This document shows positions 35,220 through 46,557 of a stretch of 64,000 nucleotides of DNA, in pieces (position 1 is the stretch's first letter; every line of letters starts with the position of its first letter). A program made the translations under genes and the position numbers. The stretch comes from Bryoerythrophyllum caledonicum. Lineage: Eukaryota > Streptophyta > Bryopsida > Pottiales > Pottiaceae. The notes under the pieces were generated by a model. The model did no database searches. It saw only the letters and a program-made list of their open reading frames with translations, and had not been told where the DNA came from. The stretch is from the NCBI GenBank assembly GCA_963971425.1, contig OZ020517.1, positions 19,682,904-19,746,903 of the forward strand. Direction: 5' to 3'.

Positions 35220-36021
35220 CGCAAGTGTGTGGCAATTGAAGATGACATCGTGTAGAAATTCCAACTACTCTTGTCTATACTGCATAAAGTGAACGGTTTA
35301 GTTGGTGTCTATTGTACACATATAACTAGCTCCCTTTATAAAAGCATATGATATAGCAACAATCTCGTTATAAAAGGGAGCTTGAATAAGAACAAATATT
35401 CTCTGTCAATAACATCAACACTTGGTGTAAGACGCATTACCCACCCTTTCCATTTTAACAACCGCTCAATACAGCAGCCTCTACAGAAAGCAGACAGGAC
35501 CAACCATATTTCCTCGATAATCAATAATGTGTATTACCATGGACTTATCATTTCTATGATAAAGCTTATGCAAATAGCTTATCATGGAATAGTATTCAAT
35601 CAGAGCTTTGTTCTGATGGAAACAGTCTATCATACTAACGAAGAATTCAATACTAGACACTATCACAGGCACTATATACAGTATACTGAAAAACTGTTCG
35701 CCCTTTTCACTCATGAAATCAGTCCATCAACCAATTCCCATCCAAAGCATTATGAAGCCATTCTCGAGTTGAAACTCTAGTTTCCGGTTCACTCGGCACT
35801 GTCTTGCAAGCACATAAATTTCTAGAAGCACAGCCACACTCAAACACAATAAACAAATATTCAAGACAAGTTCTCTGCAGCTTATCTGGGCACCGAGATT
35901 CATTCTGTAGCCTCCCACAACGTCTGCATCGATCATCAGAGACCATTGAAACAACACGAGTCTCCTCAAGCAGGATACATCGTTCATAGATTCATCAATT
36001 GTCAGCACTAGAAATTCAAGA
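35220..36021. other. Spacer downstream of the EUL lectin gene
   Basis: A short foldback lies at about 35329-35381 (AGCTCCCTTTATAA against TTATAAAAGGGAGCT). Open frames on both strands near 35380-36050 overlap one another without recognisable motifs. The part close to 36021 may be 3' untranslated sequence of the lectin gene. Confidence 0.4.
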
Positions 36022-36684
36022 TTATCGTCTGTTTTTCTTTCTAGCAGCAGCATTTGGGCGGCAGCATGAGGCGCCAGAGCAGCATCCGGCAGGAATGAGG
36101 CGCCAGAGCTGGTTGACGGAGATGTTGGGCGGGTCCTCCGGCTTGGTGCGGTCCTGCATGGTGACGACGAGGGTGTTCTCCTTGATGAAGGCTTCTCCCT
36201 CGGGGCAGGGCTCCATCAGGTCGCACTTGACGCAGCGGAGCGCGTGCATCACGATCTCGGGGTTGACGTTGTAGATGGTGTGGTAGTTCTTGCCCTTGTC
36301 GGGCGACTCGTACCAGATTTGCCCCTCGTCCAGGACGCGCGGGTCGTAGTCCACAAGCAGCACCTGCTTGCCGATCTCGGGCGCCGCCTTCATGGCCTTG
36401 CGGGTATTGCGGTGGACCAGCGAGTACCCGCCCGTCTTGTCGAAGTTCCACGCCATTGTGTTGTCCTTGAGCCACAGCTGGGAGGAGTCGTTGTCGTCCG
36501 CGATTACTATGCATGTGCCGAACCCTACCGTCGCCCGCACCGCGATGTTGTAGTCACCGTTCGCCTTGCAGTGCAGCCGCACGGTCTTCGCCGGCGTGCA
36601 CCACTGGCACGTGCAGATGCCCCAGATGCACTTGCAGCATGGCTTGCAGATGTCGCACATTTTTGAGTGGACGAAGATTATCAC
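36022..36684 (-). CDS. EUL (Euonymus lectin)-type domain protein with Cys-rich ends
   Basis: An intronless minus-strand frame of 220 codons. Residues about 33-195 resemble the single EUL (ricin-B-like, beta-trefoil) domain of plant nucleocytoplasmic lectins. The order VRLHCKAN, QLWLKD, GGYSLVHRNTRKAMK, VLLVDYDPRVLDEGQIWYES, then a closing NQLWRLIP matches the family. Such lectins bind carbohydrate and are often stress-responsive; sugar specificity cannot be read from the sequence. Unusually, the N-terminus has eight Cys between residues 10 and 29 (CDICKPCCKC, CTCQWC). The C-terminus has GCCSGASCC followed by a basic Arg/Lys/Asn tail. No signal peptide is evident. The alternative start at Met9 (36660) would remove eight residues and keep all Cys. 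The coding region is much more GC-rich than its surroundings. Confidence 0.82.
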   Translation of the reverse strand: MIIFVHSKMCDICKPCCKCIWGICTCQWCTPAKTVRLHCKANGDYNIAVRATVGFGTCIVIADDNDSSQLWLKDNTMAWNFDKTGGYSLVHRNTRKAMKAAPEIGKQVLLVDYDPRVLDEGQIWYESPDKGKNYHTIYNVNPEIVMHALRCVKCDLMEPCPEGEAFIKENTLVVTMQDRTKPEDPPNISVNQLWRLIPAGCCSGASCCRPNAAARKKNRR

Positions 36685-38384
36685 ATTTCACATCTGCTGT
36701 GCAGAAGAAATTGATCTCAAAGCTCTTCCTTGCAAGGATTAGGATCTCAGAGAAATCGATTCTACAGTCAGAAATGGTTGCAATTAGCTAGCAAGGGCTA
36801 GAGTTTCTGTTTACCAGTTTTGTTCGATTCTTTTTGCAGAATTGCGTTGTGGGAAATTGTCTTCTAGGGCAATGGCACTCACACGATCAATCCATCTGTA
36901 ACTGCCGTGGCGTAGACGAGAGCTAGTGCCTCCCGGATCAACCACATCGAGCCATCCCTGCTTGGGGATCATCAGGCAGGCTACGTGATGCGTCCCTTCA
37001 GACCGAACAGGTATTGCTTGGGAAGTACCGCGTCTCGCGCCCCTTGGGAGTAGGCATAGTTAATACTCCAAACGATACCTGAAACACACAACAAAACCTG
37101 AACCTGTCATTTTAAGCACCACTAGAGATAGACTCCTCGCAGAAGATCATGTGATCGTTAGAGTTCAACCCGACGCTGGACACCATCCTCGAAGTGAGCA
37201 AGACTAATACCATCCAGAGGATCGTATACAGCTTTGGCTATAAGAGCGAGACCTAAGGCAAACTTGAGAGCAGCAAGTGAAAGGAGACGCAGACCAGAGT
37301 TTCTAAATCTTCCTCGAACTTGTGATTCTGTGGCCTATGCTTGAGTGGACAGAGTGTGTCGAGTTTCTCAGCATAAGTGACTAGGATTCGAATCTCGCCC
37401 TTGATTTCAGCTCCTTCAGAGGGTTTATTGAAGATTTATACTAGACATGATCGATCTGTGCGCAGGGCTAGGTCAAACAATCCGGATTCTTGAAACGAGA
37501 CAAGCAACCAAGAGCAATGGCGGACGCTCATTTGGATGGCTTCCTAGTAAGAGCAGGTTCGTGTTCTCGACCTCTCGTTACAAAAATGCACTGAATGAGG
37601 TCATGTCTTCTACCTTCGGTAACAAGTACTCACAGCTAACAGAACTGTTACTTTTTCAGCCACTCTTTCCAACCGCTTCAAACATTCCTGATGTTCATGA
37701 TGCGGATCTAATTTGTAGCAGAGCACTCTCAGAATATACTGTCTGTGCCACATGGATAATAATCAGAACGCAAAGAATTCGGAACCACAATGCATCTTAC
37801 ACTTACGAGGGGTCTACCAGCCTAGGAATATCAGGCGTACTAAGACACTCAAAAGTGTAATTTATCGATGTGAACAGTTGATGAACCAAAACCGAAAAAT
37901 CGGTATTCCAGCACAAACAGTTATAAATTTCAGAATGTCGGCATTGAATTGAAGAGCATAATGCTACTGTGCAGGAAGCACAATACGAACTCCACATCAG
38001 TTCCATTCGATGACGACAGCCGAAGAACTTGTATTCAATATCAAGCACCCGTCGATGCTAGTAACCTCGACCAAATATAAACGAAATGTGACATGCCCTA
38101 GATGATACATCAAGATACCTACAGCTGAATTTTCACACCATTCGAACAACACCACGATCTCCTCAACTAAATTGGAACCATTCAATCCAATGTCTACCCA
38201 TTCCAACTCCAGCAGGCCCATAGTGTCACTAGCCAAACAGACGAAAATTTTGGATCGGAAGTGGATGTGGCCATGCATGTGCGGCCGTCCAATTTGATTG
38301 AAGACACTCAACTTTACAAGTCAGGGCCAAAACCCTTGAGCACGATCATGTTCTATTCACCAAAAAATGCTGATGCGTCAGTCC
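36685..38384. other. Unassigned interval with weak coding-like stretches
   Basis: On the minus strand, 37158-37305 reads as a coherent Leu/Ala-rich stretch (KFALGLALIAKAVYDP) ending in a stop. At 36990-37080, after a good acceptor, another stretch reads SINYAYSQGARDAV and also ends in a stop. These could be terminal exons of an unrecognised gene or remnants. Other open frames at 37447-38311 overlap on both strands and are unsupported. Confidence 0.3.
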
Positions 38385-38612
38385 TCAGACGAGATCCTCC
38401 TCCTTGTGCGTCTCAATGGTGCAGTCGGATGTGGGTCTGACGACGCACGTCAAGCAGAGTCCGTTTCCAGTCTGTTCATCGTCAAGGAAGCTCTGGTTCT
38501 CCTGGTTGATGGAGCCCTCCGTGACCTGGCCAGCACACGACGAGCAGGCCCCGGCGCGGCACGAGTACGGGAGCTCGATGGCCGCATGCGGCTGCCATAG
38601 CTGGAGCTCAGG
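38385..38612 (-). pseudogene. 2Fe-2S plant-type ferredoxin, C-terminal half only
   Basis: The minus-strand frame ends with the C-terminal half of a chloroplast-type ferredoxin. It contains the [17 protein letters not shown] loop with three cluster Cys, the FLDDEQ segment, a fourth cluster Cys in LCLTC, and the usual ending [11 protein letters not shown]. The frame stays open upstream to 38864, but that part has no ferredoxin beta-sheet or plastid transit peptide. I could not find the missing N-terminal half on the minus strand nearby. A splice-acceptor-like CAG precedes the conserved part at about 38612. So this is either the last exon of a split gene whose first exon I cannot see, or a truncated copy. 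The preserved cluster ligands and C-terminus suggest recent origin or constraint. Confidence 0.6.
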
Positions 38613-38864
38613 GAGAGGAGATGGAGTGGACTGATTACGGAATTCACTGCTTGCTTTGCTTGTTTGATAAGGACGTTGATAAGCTTGTGGTGATGGGAGC
38701 GTCGGAGAACGGTAACCGACGAGACGCGAGCCAATGGGAGCTGGCGCTGCCTCATCTGCATGTCGAGTTCGCCTTGTGCCCCTCGCACGCTCCCAATGCG
38801 CTAGTTCTATCCACCGTGGCGGGTGGCTTTCTGCCACGTGGCTCCTGCCATTCCACGCTGGCAT

Positions 38865-41365
38865 TCTCTCTGCCAGGAGTTTTTTTTTAAGAGTGAATAA
38901 TAACCAACCAAGGGGCGGTTTACACTATGGACAACAGAGATTGACCACTACCCTCTAAAATGTGTGATTGGTCGAGGAAGTTGTCCTCGTCTAATTTCGC
39001 TTTACACTACCTTGAAAAAATCAAATTGATCATGGAGTTTGAGGTTACCTAATTTGCTATTTTTTGTTGTGTGGATATAGTTTCTTGGTCCAGCGGGTTT
39101 TCTATTGGTTCAAAGAAGACAGGTCGACTCGACGGAAATCAAAGGGGTTGTTGGGCTGAAAATCAATGATTGGCTGAAATTTGTTTTCTTTATTATTTTA
39201 AAATTATTTTTTCCCGGATTTTGATATATACATTATAAAAATCAGCCCATACTTGTCTCGGTCCAAATCCACTTTACACTAAAGCATTTGATTTGAAGTG
39301 GATAGAGAATTGAAGTGAACCACTTTAATTTGCATTTAGTGGAATTTGTGTAGGTAATGTGAAATAGTCTTGTCCATAGTATATGCATGTTTGGTGTACT
39401 TTCCCTTTTGAGTGCAAACACTCATTACCACTACTATAAGCTCTTGGATAGAAACCTCGTGTTGCTTGAGGAATTGTTTTGAATACCCCTATTATGTTCA
39501 TTTAGTACTCTTTTCATGCTTCAAATGAATGAATGAGGAAACTAGGCGCTTAGTTATAGATTGTCAAGAAGAAATTGGTATTTGACTTGTTGAAATTCTA
39601 AATATGTCGCTAAAATTTGAATAATATTTTGTTACACTTAGGTCCTAATTAAATTATACTTTTTATAAATATAATAGAATTGATTTTGATTGTCTTTTTT
39701 GCCCTTTGGCGGATGCCTTCAAAAGTGCCTTTTGGAGAATTTGTTCAAATGCGCCTTTTCACTAAAATTTGGTTTATAGTAGAAACGATATTGAGTTTTA
39801 ACCTCCTTTGAAAGACTCCTTTGAATGTGCCTTTTCAATAGATTTGCCTTATTGTAGGAAAGACATTGAGATTCAAGATTCTATTATGTACCACAAGTAG
39901 AAATGTAATTGCTACTTGTACATTTCTAAAAATATGATTTATAGATATTTTACGTTTAGAAATTCTCTTATTTTTCTTTTCCTTCATAATACAAAAAGTT
40001 GCTAATGCTTGTAGTTGTTATAGAATTGGAATTTTTGAAACTAGTATAAGAATGAACGCTAAATATTTTGTGAATGTTTTTTTCTTGAAAGAATAAAATA
40101 AACGCTAATGTAGCTTTAAGGAGGATGTGTGCTTTCGTGTACAGGAAAATTGCTAAAGACAACAACTCAAGAGTCACAACCAACATTAAATAAGCAAAAA
40201 AACATACACAAATACAAGTATGCATAGCACATTTTCACGCTCGCGGCCAATAACTCCTAACACTGAGTCTGAATACCAATTTTCTTTGAAAATTGAGCTT
40301 CTACAGCTGTCGGAAGATCGGGTGGCCATCCTCCAACTGAATGTGGTTGAATTTGCCTCTGTGTCATGGGGGCTAAAGGCAATGCAACTACAATACGAAC
40401 ATACAAACGACCGTACCATTTGCCCCTTAACTCTGGTAAGATGTGGCCCAAAATCTATTGGCCAATCATCAAATTTTGTGGTCTCATTCTCCATCGTTGG
40501 AGAACCACCGCGTACTGGCACGGCCGATGATTGCTATTTGGTAGCAGAGAGGGCATTCATGCCGTCGGACTCTTCACCGACAAGATCCATTGGAAACCTT
40601 GCATTAAGATGATAAAATCAGAAAATAAATGTCTCGAGCGGACTCCGCTCTTCCTGAATCCTTAGCCAAAGGGGAATAGACACATTGAGCTTGACGCTCC
40701 TCTGTTGCATGCCTCTTCAAACAAAAATGTAACTTTGCTTCTTCAACTTTTGTAAGATGTGGCACCACAACCCTTTAGTCATGAGGGTTTGCCACTAGCA
40801 CATTTTGATGGTCACGTTGACGGCATTGTACGTTGAACAACAGATGAGAGGTCACAAATCCAAACTAGAGTGTTGAGATCAAAGGCCTAATCCAACTAGA
40901 AGTGGCGCTAGCCCTCAGAAAGATCCGGTGCGGCGGTGGTACCTGTCGAGGAGCCCATCGCCTGCTTATTGTCATCAAGTGAAGGCTCCACATAATTTTG
41001 AGAAGTAGAATTCAAAAACATGTCTGGACTGCGCTCTTGAATAGCAAAGCACAATGGATATGACATCAATGTGAAAATTCCCCCCAAATAAAGCAAACGC
41101 AATTTACCACGGTTAATGGTAGCTCATCATCCTTGATGACCTACGTGGAAACGCGGTGATCATCCAAGATGTCACCGATTCATCAATGAGCAGGTTCTTG
41201 CACCTGAGTTAGTGCAAAGGTGCCTGTTGTCGAAGAAGCCAACTTGGTTCAAATCCAATGCGACCGATGAGCGTACGAGCTAAGCACAGTGGCATTGACA
41301 AGAGTAGGTGGATCAAGAAAATGATGGATGTATGCACCTTCCTGACACACCATTACCTGTGTGTC
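38865..41365. other. AT-rich unassigned interval, no gene seen
   Basis: Sequence at 39000-40200 is AT-rich with only short frames. Overlapping frames on opposite strands near 40186-40612 and 40908-41102 have no recognisable motifs. The right end is the flank into which the copia element inserted. Confidence 0.4.
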
Positions 41366-41370
41366 TTCCC
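41366..41370. repeat. Target-site duplication, left flank of copia
   Basis: TTCCC, against TTCCA at 46976-46980 on the other flank. Four of five bases agree. Confidence 0.55.
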
Positions 41371-41788
41371 TATTGAAGTAAATAGAAGAAGAGAGATGGT
41401 TGCACTAGCAAAGATACACACAAGGTAGTACAAACAATGCTTGGAATGAGATGATTTGCCTTCTTTCGAAGGCCTTTACTTATACCATTGCACAAGACAC
41501 ATTCCTAGTGCCTTCTCATGCAACTTCCATGTCTTTACAACCCACATGGGCGTCATGGCCGCCCAAAGACTTTTGCCACCACCCACTTGACTTTCATGCC
41601 CCTACTTTGACTTGGCTAAGTCAACACAAGTGGGCTGGTCCTTCTCTTTTGACTTTGCCTTGCCCATGTGCAACATGTGCCAATACACCTCTCTCCATTT
41701 TCTCCCATTTTACTCCCGCCCTTTCATTCTACCTCAATACAACTATTTACAATGCCGTTATAACTACGAGCAACACTATACTCCAACA
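41371..41788 (-). repeat. 3' LTR of copia
   Basis: 418 bases, identical by eye to the 5' LTR. On the minus strand it starts TGTTGGAGTATAG and ends ACTTCAATA. The last codons of pol run into it (stop at 41776-41778). Confidence 0.95.
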
Positions 41789-44700
41789 CTCCTACTTTGC
41801 GAGTCGTTACCTTCTCGCAATCCCATCGCCTTCACCAATCGTTGATGCCGCTCCTTCGCAAGTGCCTTCGTCAACACATCCGCCACCATGTCTTCCGTTG
41901 GACAATACTTCAAACAAATCTCACCACTCTCTAACTTCTCACGAATGAAGTGGTGTTGCACATCAATGTGCTTCATACGTGAGTGGTGTGTGGGATTCTT
42001 TGCAAGAGCAATGCACCCTTGATTGTCGCACATGATTGTCGTTGCTCCTTCTTGAACAAACCCTCATCACCCAATAGCTTGCGAAGCCAAATGGCCTCCT
42101 TCGTGCTTTGGCTAGTGGCCATGTACTCCGCCTCCGTTGTGGACAAGGCAATGGTGGGTTGCCTCTTGCAATTCCATGAGATTGCACCAACTCCAACAAA
42201 GAACACATACCCTGTTGACGATCGCCGTTCATTCACATCTCCCGCCCAATCCGCATCGCAATACCCACTCAAGGTGATGTTGTCACCGCCAAGGCACAAC
42301 TTGAAGTCCAAGGTACCTTGCAAGTACCGTATGATGCGCTTCACCGCACTCCAGTGTGCCGGACCGGCCCTTGACATGAATTGGCTCACCAAACTCACCG
42401 CAAATGCAAGGTCCGCCCTTGTGCCTACCATCGCATACATCAAAGACCCAACTCCGCCCTTATATGGTACGCCTTCCATCTCACCTTGAATGGCCTCAAA
42501 CTCTTCTTCCGAGAGCTTCAACAACTTGACATTTACGTCAAGTGGGGTACCAATGGGCTTGCATTCTTCCATGTTGAATCGCTTAAGTACCTCTTCAATG
42601 TACTTCCGTTGGCTCATGGTGATGGTGCGTGCCTTGCGATCCCTCTCGAATTCCACTCCAATGCAGTACCTCAACTCTCCAAGGTCGCTCATCTCAAACT
42701 CCTTCTTGAGTTTGGCCTTGAGCCACGCCAACATTGCCATAAGGCTAGCCAAGATGATCAAATCATCCACATAGATGAGTACTATCAACAAATACTCACT
42801 TGTTTGCTTGATATACAACGAGTGATCCGCTTGGCTTCTTGTGAAGCCTTCTTTGGTGAAGAAGGAGTCGATTCGTTGATACCATGCCTTTGGTCATTGC
42901 TTGAGTCCGTACATCGACTTCTTGAGCTTGCACACAAGATGCTCAAAGCCTTCTTGTGCGAAACGATGGGGTTGCTCCATGTAGATCTCCTCCTCCAACT
43001 TGCCATTCAAGAACGCCGTCTTCACATCCATTTGATGGATCTCCATGTCCAAAGCCGCTCCAAGTGCAAGAATGCACCGAATTGTGGTGAATTTGGCAAC
43101 GGGCGCAAAGGTCTCAAGGAGTCAACACCTTCCACTTAAGAGTATCCTTTCGCCACCAATCTTGCCTTGTGGCGCACAACTTCGCCCGAAGCGTCCTTCT
43201 TCGTGCGAAACACCCACTTGCACCAAATTCGCTTGCGATCGTTTGGAAGGGGAGCCAATTCCCATGTGTCATTTGCTATGAGTGAGTCATACTCCTCGTG
43301 CATTGCTTTCTCCCACTTACTCGCATCCTCCGATTGCATAGCTTCGCACATGTTCAATGGATCATCGAGATGTGCCACGTTGGCTCGCTCCACGTCATGT
43401 TGTGGCAAGATGTGGTTCATCCACCACTCTCCAAGCGCCCGCCGCTCCCTTCGTAGATACCGAGGCTCTTCAACACTTCCTTCCCCTTCGTTAACACTTG
43501 GTGTTGGCGTTGACGAAGGTGCCTCCGTTACACCTTCTTCTTGGGCATGCGCTTGCTCCTCCTTCTTTGCATCACCGCCTTCACAATCTTTTGTAGAAGC
43601 TTGGTTTGGAGATTCGTCCACCAACACCTACAGCGGTGTATCACTCCCACTTGGACTCATCGCCAAACCATAACCAAGGCTAGTGTTATCTTCAACAAAG
43701 ACTACATCACGACTTCGAATGATCTTCCCCGTCTCTACACACATGAGGCGATATGCCTTCGTACCCTCACAATAGCCAAGAAACAAACACTTGGTGCCCT
43801 TTGCATCGAGCTTATCCCTCTTGGCTTGTGGCACCATTGCATATGCGATACAACCAAAGACTCGCATGTGTGCAATGCATGGCCTGCGACCGCTCCAAGC
43901 CTCTTGTGGTGTGATGGTGACAAGAGCCCTTGTTGGACACCGATTGCAAATGTACACCGCATTCGTCACCGCTTCCGCCCAAAACTCAAGCTTGAGGTGT
44001 TGAGCATGAATCATGCTCCTTGCCATCTCCACAATGGTGCGGTTGGCACGCTCCACAACTCCATTTTGCTCGGGCGTGAATGGAGTTGATGATTGCCTCT
44101 CGATGCCATGCTTCTTCAAGAAACGTTGAAAGGCCTTAGAAATGAACTCCCCACCATTGTCCGATCGAAACGCCTTGATCTTGTGCTCCGATTGCGTCTC
44201 TACAAGCGCCTTGAACTCCTTGAACTTCTCAAGGCACTCCCCTTTCGTCTTCAACGTATACAACCACACCTTCCTTGAAAAATCATCAATGAAGGTGACG
44301 AAGTACCTTGATCCACCAATCGACATGGTCCTCATTGAACCACACACGTCCGAGTGCACAATCTCCAAAGGCTTGGATGCACGAGTTCCTCCATCCTTTG
44401 GAAATGGTGCCCTATGATGTTTGCCATATACACATCCTTCGCAAAAGGACATAGAAGCTTCCTCCTTGTCAAGGGTCAAACCACTTACCATACTTTGAAG
44501 AAACCGCACACTTCTCACATTCAAATGTCCAAGTCGACAATGCCAAAGCTCCATTGAATCACGCTTCGTTGATGGTTGTGCCAAGTTGGCCGCATCCGCC
44601 TCAAACATCTTGTTGAAGGTCACTTGGTACAAGTTGTCTTCCCGGGGTGCCACCGCAAGTACATCTCCGTTTGGTGCTCTCAAAGTGCGCCCGTCGACAT

Positions 44701-45079
44701 TGAATTGCACTTTCATTCCACTTATGACAAGCTTGCTCACCGAGACCAAGTTGGCTTGCAATTTTGGCACATAGAGGACATCCTTGAGGGTAATCCTCTT
44801 CGCACATCCCCTCACATGCACTTCCACAACAATGGAACCTACTGCAATGGCATCCACAACACTATCGTCACCCAAATGCACATTGCGCGAGGTAATTACC
44901 TCATATGTGTCAAATGCCGCCCTATGTGGTGTCATGTGTTTTGTGGCGCCCGAATCTATGATCCACTTGCACAACGACATGGAATGAGGTCCATTTTGAG
45001 TTGCAAATGCATAGTCATCATCCTCCTTCGCATGGTTGGCATTTTCCTTCTCCTTTGCTTGATTCGCATTGTCGCGCTC
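41776..45079 (-). pseudogene. Copia pol (protease, integrase, RT, RNase H), interrupted
   Basis: Protease is marked by WIIDSGATKHM near 44950. Integrase has HCRLGHLN...C..C, HSDVCGS, FRSDNGGEF and the closing Glu region near 44700-44050. Reverse transcriptase shows ARLVAKGYS near 43150, [14 protein letters not shown] near 42900 and the catalytic YVDD near 42770. RNase H has CDADWAGD and STTEAEYMA near 42250-42120, then HIDVQHHFIRE near 41960. The frame is broken by single stops at about 43627 (TAG), 43134 (TAA) and 42894 (TGA), by one more before the protease at about 45081 (TGA), and by one-base losses near 43115 and 42060. Each stop is explained by one C-to-T change from the expected codon. 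The element is therefore not autonomous as it stands. Confidence 0.9.
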
Positions 45080-45811
45080 TCACTTCTTGGGCTTGAAACA
45101 ATTTCGTGCAATGTGGCCCGGTTTGCCGCAATTGTAACACACCTTTGGCTCGCCACGAGAAGATGAGCCGCCCGACTTGCTTTGCTTTGATACCAAAGCC
45201 GTATCGTCACCATGGGGCTCTTTCTCCTTGCACTTGGATACTTCGTGCATCATTCGCGCCACTACAAACTCCATGGTGAGATCCTTCATGCGTAAGGTCT
45301 CCAACGCGGTGATCAAGTTCTCAAATGAAGGTGGCAAGCTTTCAAGCAAGGTCATGACCACATCTTCATCTCTCACGGGGACCTCCAAGCATGTGAGTTG
45401 ATCCGCGAGGACCTTCACTTGATTGATGTGGGTCAACAAGTCATCATCTTCTTGCATCTTGATGGTGAAGAATTTGCGGCGAATGAAGAGGATGTTCGAC
45501 AAACTCTTCGTCTCGTGGATGTTGCACAATGTCTTCCATGCTTCCGCTGGTCCTTTGCAATTCTTGATGTGGGCAAGTTGGTTATCCACCAAATTGAGCC
45601 CAATCACCGACATAGCCTTCTTCACACGCCGATTGTAGTCCTTTATCACCTTTGGCTCATCATCGAATGATGGAGGCTCCTCGGTCTCCTCAACGATCTC
45701 CCAAAGGTCCATGGACTCCAACACCATCTCCATCTTGAACTTCCAAAGGTTGAAGTTGTCCCCTTTGAACTTGTCAATGACCCTCGCACTCTCGTTCTCA
45801 AATGTGGCCAT
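45080..45811 (-). CDS. Copia gag (capsid and zinc knuckle)
   Basis: An intact frame of 243 codons. The N-terminal part has the UBN2/gag-type pattern FKGDNFNLWKFKME, then AWKTLCNIHE and a LESLPPSFENL region. The CCHC zinc knuckle CYNCGKPGHIARNC sits near residues 223-236. It stops at TGA in the codon after KPKK. The same frame continues beyond the stop into protease, so the ancestral element probably had a single gag-pol frame. Confidence 0.92.
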   Translation of the reverse strand: MATFENESARVIDKFKGDNFNLWKFKMEMVLESMDLWEIVEETEEPPSFDDEPKVIKDYNRRVKKAMSVIGLNLVDNQLAHIKNCKGPAEAWKTLCNIHETKSLSNILFIRRKFFTIKMQEDDDLLTHINQVKVLADQLTCLEVPVRDEDVVMTLLESLPPSFENLITALETLRMKDLTMEFVVARMMHEVSKCKEKEPHGDDTALVSKQSKSGGSSSRGEPKVCYNCGKPGHIARNCFKPKK

Positions 45812-45819
45812 GTTTACAC

Positions 45820-46260
45820 TCTTACACTCAAATCAGCCCCTTCTAGTTTCTAATGTGCACAAATGCACCACAATCACTCAAATGAGCCCCTTCTAGGCTC
45901 CAATGTGCATGCAAGCACCTCAAAAACTCACATTAGCCCCTTTAGAGCTCTAATACACACCTAGGCAACTCACACACTCCAATCAACCCCTTCAAGGCTC
46001 TAATGTGCAAGTTTGCACTCAAATCAATCAAACAAGTCTCTTCTAAGCTCAAACGTGCAAGGTGCAACTCAAACACTCAAATCCAATCGTTTAAGACTCA
46101 AATGGACACCTTTGCACCTCATCTAATCAAATCAGCCCCTCATTTGCTCATACATGCAAATAGGGACTTCAATAATCTCAATGAGCTTCACATAGACTCT
46201 AATGTGCATCTAAGCACCTCCTTCACTCAAATCAGCACTTTTAGAGAGTAAACAAGCACA
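45820..46260 (-). repeat. Degenerate tandem repeats in the copia leader
   Basis: Between the primer-binding site and gag, imperfect units of roughly 60-80 bases recur. On the plus strand they carry AGCCCCTT, GGCTCTAATGTGCA and GCACTCAAATCA. They are non-coding. Confidence 0.6.
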
Positions 46261-46542
46261 TGCACTATGGTTGAACACTTACAAGGTTCAAACTCTTGAA
46301 TGTGTACCACCGCCGCTCCTCCCAACTTCTTGTGCCTTCCCAATCACCTGCAATGCTCCAAATTCGCTCTTGTGCACTCCAATGCTTCAAACAAGCCCGT
46401 GTGCACCTCCAAAGCTCCAAATCAACCCTTGTGCATCTCCTTGGCTTCAAATCAGCCCTTGAACTCCTCCAACACACAAAAGACACAAGTGACCTCCTCC
46501 ACACAACTTTGCAACTATAACTCTTCACTAGCAACTCGCATG

Positions 46543-46557
46543 AGTGGGCCCATAACC
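46543..46557 (-). other. Copia primer-binding site matching a tRNA-iMet anticodon arm
   Basis: Directly inside the 5' LTR the minus strand reads GGTTATGGGCCCAC. Its complement, GTGGGCCCATAACC, is the anticodon stem-loop of plant initiator tRNA-Met (anticodon CAT underlies CCCATAACC), quoted from memory. It is not the usual TGG-starting match to a tRNA 3' end. Drosophila copia is primed by a 5' half-molecule of the same tRNA. Confidence 0.75.

Noticed and set aside
35329..35381. Small hairpin AGCTCCCTTTATAA / TTATAAAAGGGAGCT
   Set aside because: Short, with a one-base offset and no other copy noticed. Recorded as possible foldback but not called a feature of its own.
37375..37405. Possible tRNA T-arm (GATTCGAATC)
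   Set aside because: No matching D-arm, anticodon arm or acceptor stem could be placed around it on either strand.
41451..41948. 165-codon plus-strand frame, repeated at 46638-47042
   Set aside because: It is the antisense of the copia LTR; the repetition reflects the two LTRs, not a gene pair.
42381..43139. 252-codon plus-strand frame
   Set aside because: Antisense shadow of the copia reverse transcriptase, whose motifs on the minus strand are unmistakable.
43541..44089. 182-codon plus-strand frame
   Set aside because: Antisense of copia integrase; no independent motif.
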